Shown in pieces: positions 62,854 through 64,000 of a stretch of 64,000 bases of DNA (position 1 is the first letter of the stretch; each line of letters opens with the position of its first letter). The stretch is taken from NCBI GenBank assembly GCA_017404985.1, contig JAFRBK010000036.1:1-64000 (forward strand). The letters run 5' to 3'. The notes under the pieces are model-generated. The model worked only from the letters and a program-made list of their open reading frames with translations. It searched no databases and was not told the origin of the DNA. The stretch is from Clostridia bacterium. GTDB lineage: Bacteria > Bacillota > Clostridia > Christensenellales > Aristaeellaceae. Position numbers and translations under genes: made by a program.

Positions 62854-63437
62854 TTGCCTTTTCCCTGTCCCGCGTGGTTCATCGCGTAATCGATTCCGTG
62901 CTCAATCCAGTTCTCCGCCGCCTCGGCCGCCCGGTCAAAGGCCTCTTCCATGGCTGGCTGTTCCTCCTTCGAATAACGGCTCAGCACCCAGTCCGCCAGG
63001 TCCTGCCCGGCCGGCCGGTCCCCTGTGCCGATCCGGATCCGGGGAAAGTCCGTCAGCCCCGTTTCTTCCACAATGGAGCGCATGCCGTTATGGGTGCCCG
63101 GCCCGCCGTTTTTCCGCACCCGGATTCGGGCCGGCGGCAGATCGATATCGTCGTAGATCACCATCAGATGGCTCGGATCCGCCCGGTACCGGGCCAGCAG
63201 TTTTTTCACGCATTCGCCGCTGTTGTTCATATAAGTGGCCGGCTCGCAGAGAACGATTTTCCGTCCCGCCTCCGCGATCTCCGCCGTCATGCCCGGCAGC
63301 AGCAGCTTTTTCCGGAGCACTGCGCCCCGGCGCGCTGCCAGCCGTTCCAGCACCTCAAACCCTGCGTTGTGCCGGGTATGGGCATACTTTTCCCCGGGAT
63401 TCCCGAGCCCTACAATCAGAAAAACTTCCTTTTCCAT
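62850..63437 (-). CDS. pth: Peptidyl-tRNA hydrolase
   Basis: Pth frees tRNA from prematurely released peptidyl-tRNA. The 195-residue protein has [22 protein letters not shown] with the catalytic His, the [10 protein letters not shown] motif, [28 protein letters not shown] and the [10 protein letters not shown] segment. I start at ATG 63437, which gives the family N-terminus; the open frame goes further upstream without support. It is first in the operon with mfd, lspA and rluD, each overlapping the next. Confidence 0.96.
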   Translation of the reverse strand: MEKEVFLIVGLGNPGEKYAHTRHNAGFEVLERLAARRGAVLRKKLLLPGMTAEIAEAGRKIVLCEPATYMNNSGECVKKLLARYRADPSHLMVIYDDIDLPPARIRVRKNGGPGTHNGMRSIVEETGLTDFPRIRIGTGDRPAGQDLADWVLSRYSKEEQPAMEEAFDRAAEAAENWIEHGIDYAMNHAGQGKGK

Positions 63438-63602
63438 TCCTTGCTCCCCAAAAATACCTTTTGGCGAAGGGCACGCCGTCCCCTTCGCTTCCCACAGTTT
63501 CTCACCTTTCCCCGGCCCTGTCAAGAACAGAAGCAGTACTTCCCTTTCCATCCAAAACATGGTATGATTCGCATTGAAATTTTTTCTCCGGGAGGGCTCC
63601 AT

Positions 63603-64000
63603 ATGAATCTGATCATTCCGGATCACTATAATCCCGTACTGGATCTTCGGGATACGGAGATCGCCATCAAGCTGGTTAAGGACTTTTTTGAAACGGAGCT
63701 GGCCAAGGCCCTGAACCTGACCCGTGTTTCCGCCCCGATCATGGTCACCCCCGAAAGCGGCCTGAACGATAACCTGAACGGCGTGGAGCGGCCCGTTTCC
63801 TTTGATATTCTGGAAACCGGGCGCCAGGCGGAAATCGTGCATTCCCTGGCCAAATGGAAGCGCCAGGCCCTGAAGACCTATGGTTTCTCCATGGGAGAAG
63901 GACTGTATACGGACATGAATGCCATCCGTCGCGATGAAATCACCGATAATATCCACTCCATCTTCGTCGACCAGTGGGACTGGGAGCGTATCATGGCGCC
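63603..64000 (+). CDS. asnA: Aspartate-ammonia ligase AsnA (5' part; runs off the window)
   Basis: AsnA makes asparagine from aspartate and ammonia with ATP. The visible 132 residues match the family start: [40 protein letters not shown], and [30 protein letters not shown] lies eight bases before the ATG, and a TATGAT -10 is at 63563. The rest lies beyond base 64,000. It is divergent from pth. Confidence 0.95.
   Translation, partial: MNLIIPDHYNPVLDLRDTEIAIKLVKDFFETELAKALNLTRVSAPIMVTPESGLNDNLNGVERPVSFDILETGRQAEIVHSLAKWKRQALKTYGFSMGEGLYTDMNAIRRDEITDNIHSIFVDQWDWERIMA

Overview
This 64 kb window looks like chromosome from a GC-rich, low-GC-lineage-type Gram-positive anaerobe, most likely a gut or rumen clostridium. 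The pointers are SepF plus DivIVA cell-division genes, a Bacillus-type PurR, an HPr-like protein, a SAM-I (S-box) riboswitch on metK, a KhpB/Jag-YidC-YidD-RnpA-RpmH cluster, RecD2, and three clostripain-family (C11) secreted proteins. This placement rests on gene content only. I saw no rRNA, tRNA, CRISPR array, phage module or complete insertion sequence.

Bases 1-14,000 are the accessory-looking part. They hold a RelB/DinJ antitoxin with a frameshifted YafQ-like toxin, a small double-glycine-leader zinc-ribbon peptide gene, the sbcD-sbcC nuclease operon, an Rpn-family PD-(D/E)XK gene, a DUF2779 double-nuclease protein, an ADP-ribosylglycohydrolase, two twin 124-residue membrane proteins and an M29 aminopeptidase. 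Copies of a 31-bp palindromic unit lie on both sides of sbcDC, on both sides of the rpn gene, and once more near 14.0 kb.

Bases 14,000-33,300 carry an amidohydrolase / HD-domain / C11-like operon, a lipoprotein, two large intact C11 proteases, aconitase, seryl-tRNA synthetase and the rpmH-rnpA-yidD-yidC-khpB-serS run, then pduL. The C11-like protein at 16.4-17.6 kb has lost both catalytic residues, while its two large relatives at 18.4-21.9 kb and 28.6-32.6 kb keep them.

Bases 33,300-64,000 are mostly housekeeping. They include metK under a SAM riboswitch, mscL with a zinc-ribbon tail, a HerA-like ATPase with a separate tail-like partner, an rph-rdgB fusion, pgsA, glpK, a membrane-anchored beta-propeller protein and a radical-SAM protein. 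A division and envelope operon follows (HlyD-like, sepF, divIVA, E2-like acyltransferase), with purR just upstream. Next come an HPr-like gene, a peptidoglycan-binding protein, recD2-comF, aspartokinase, rfbD, the tightly overlapping pth-mfd-lspA-rluD operon, and the start of asnA, which runs off the window.

Most transcription units can be drawn from visible promoters (TTGACA/TATAAT type), overlapping stop-start codons and Rho-independent terminators. The most unusual items are the palindromic repeats around sbcDC and rpn, the inactivated C11 homologue, the zinc-ribbon GG-leader peptide, the three-fold repeated left arm of a giant terminator at 57.65-57.84 kb, and the tail-like protein beside the HerA-like ATPase.
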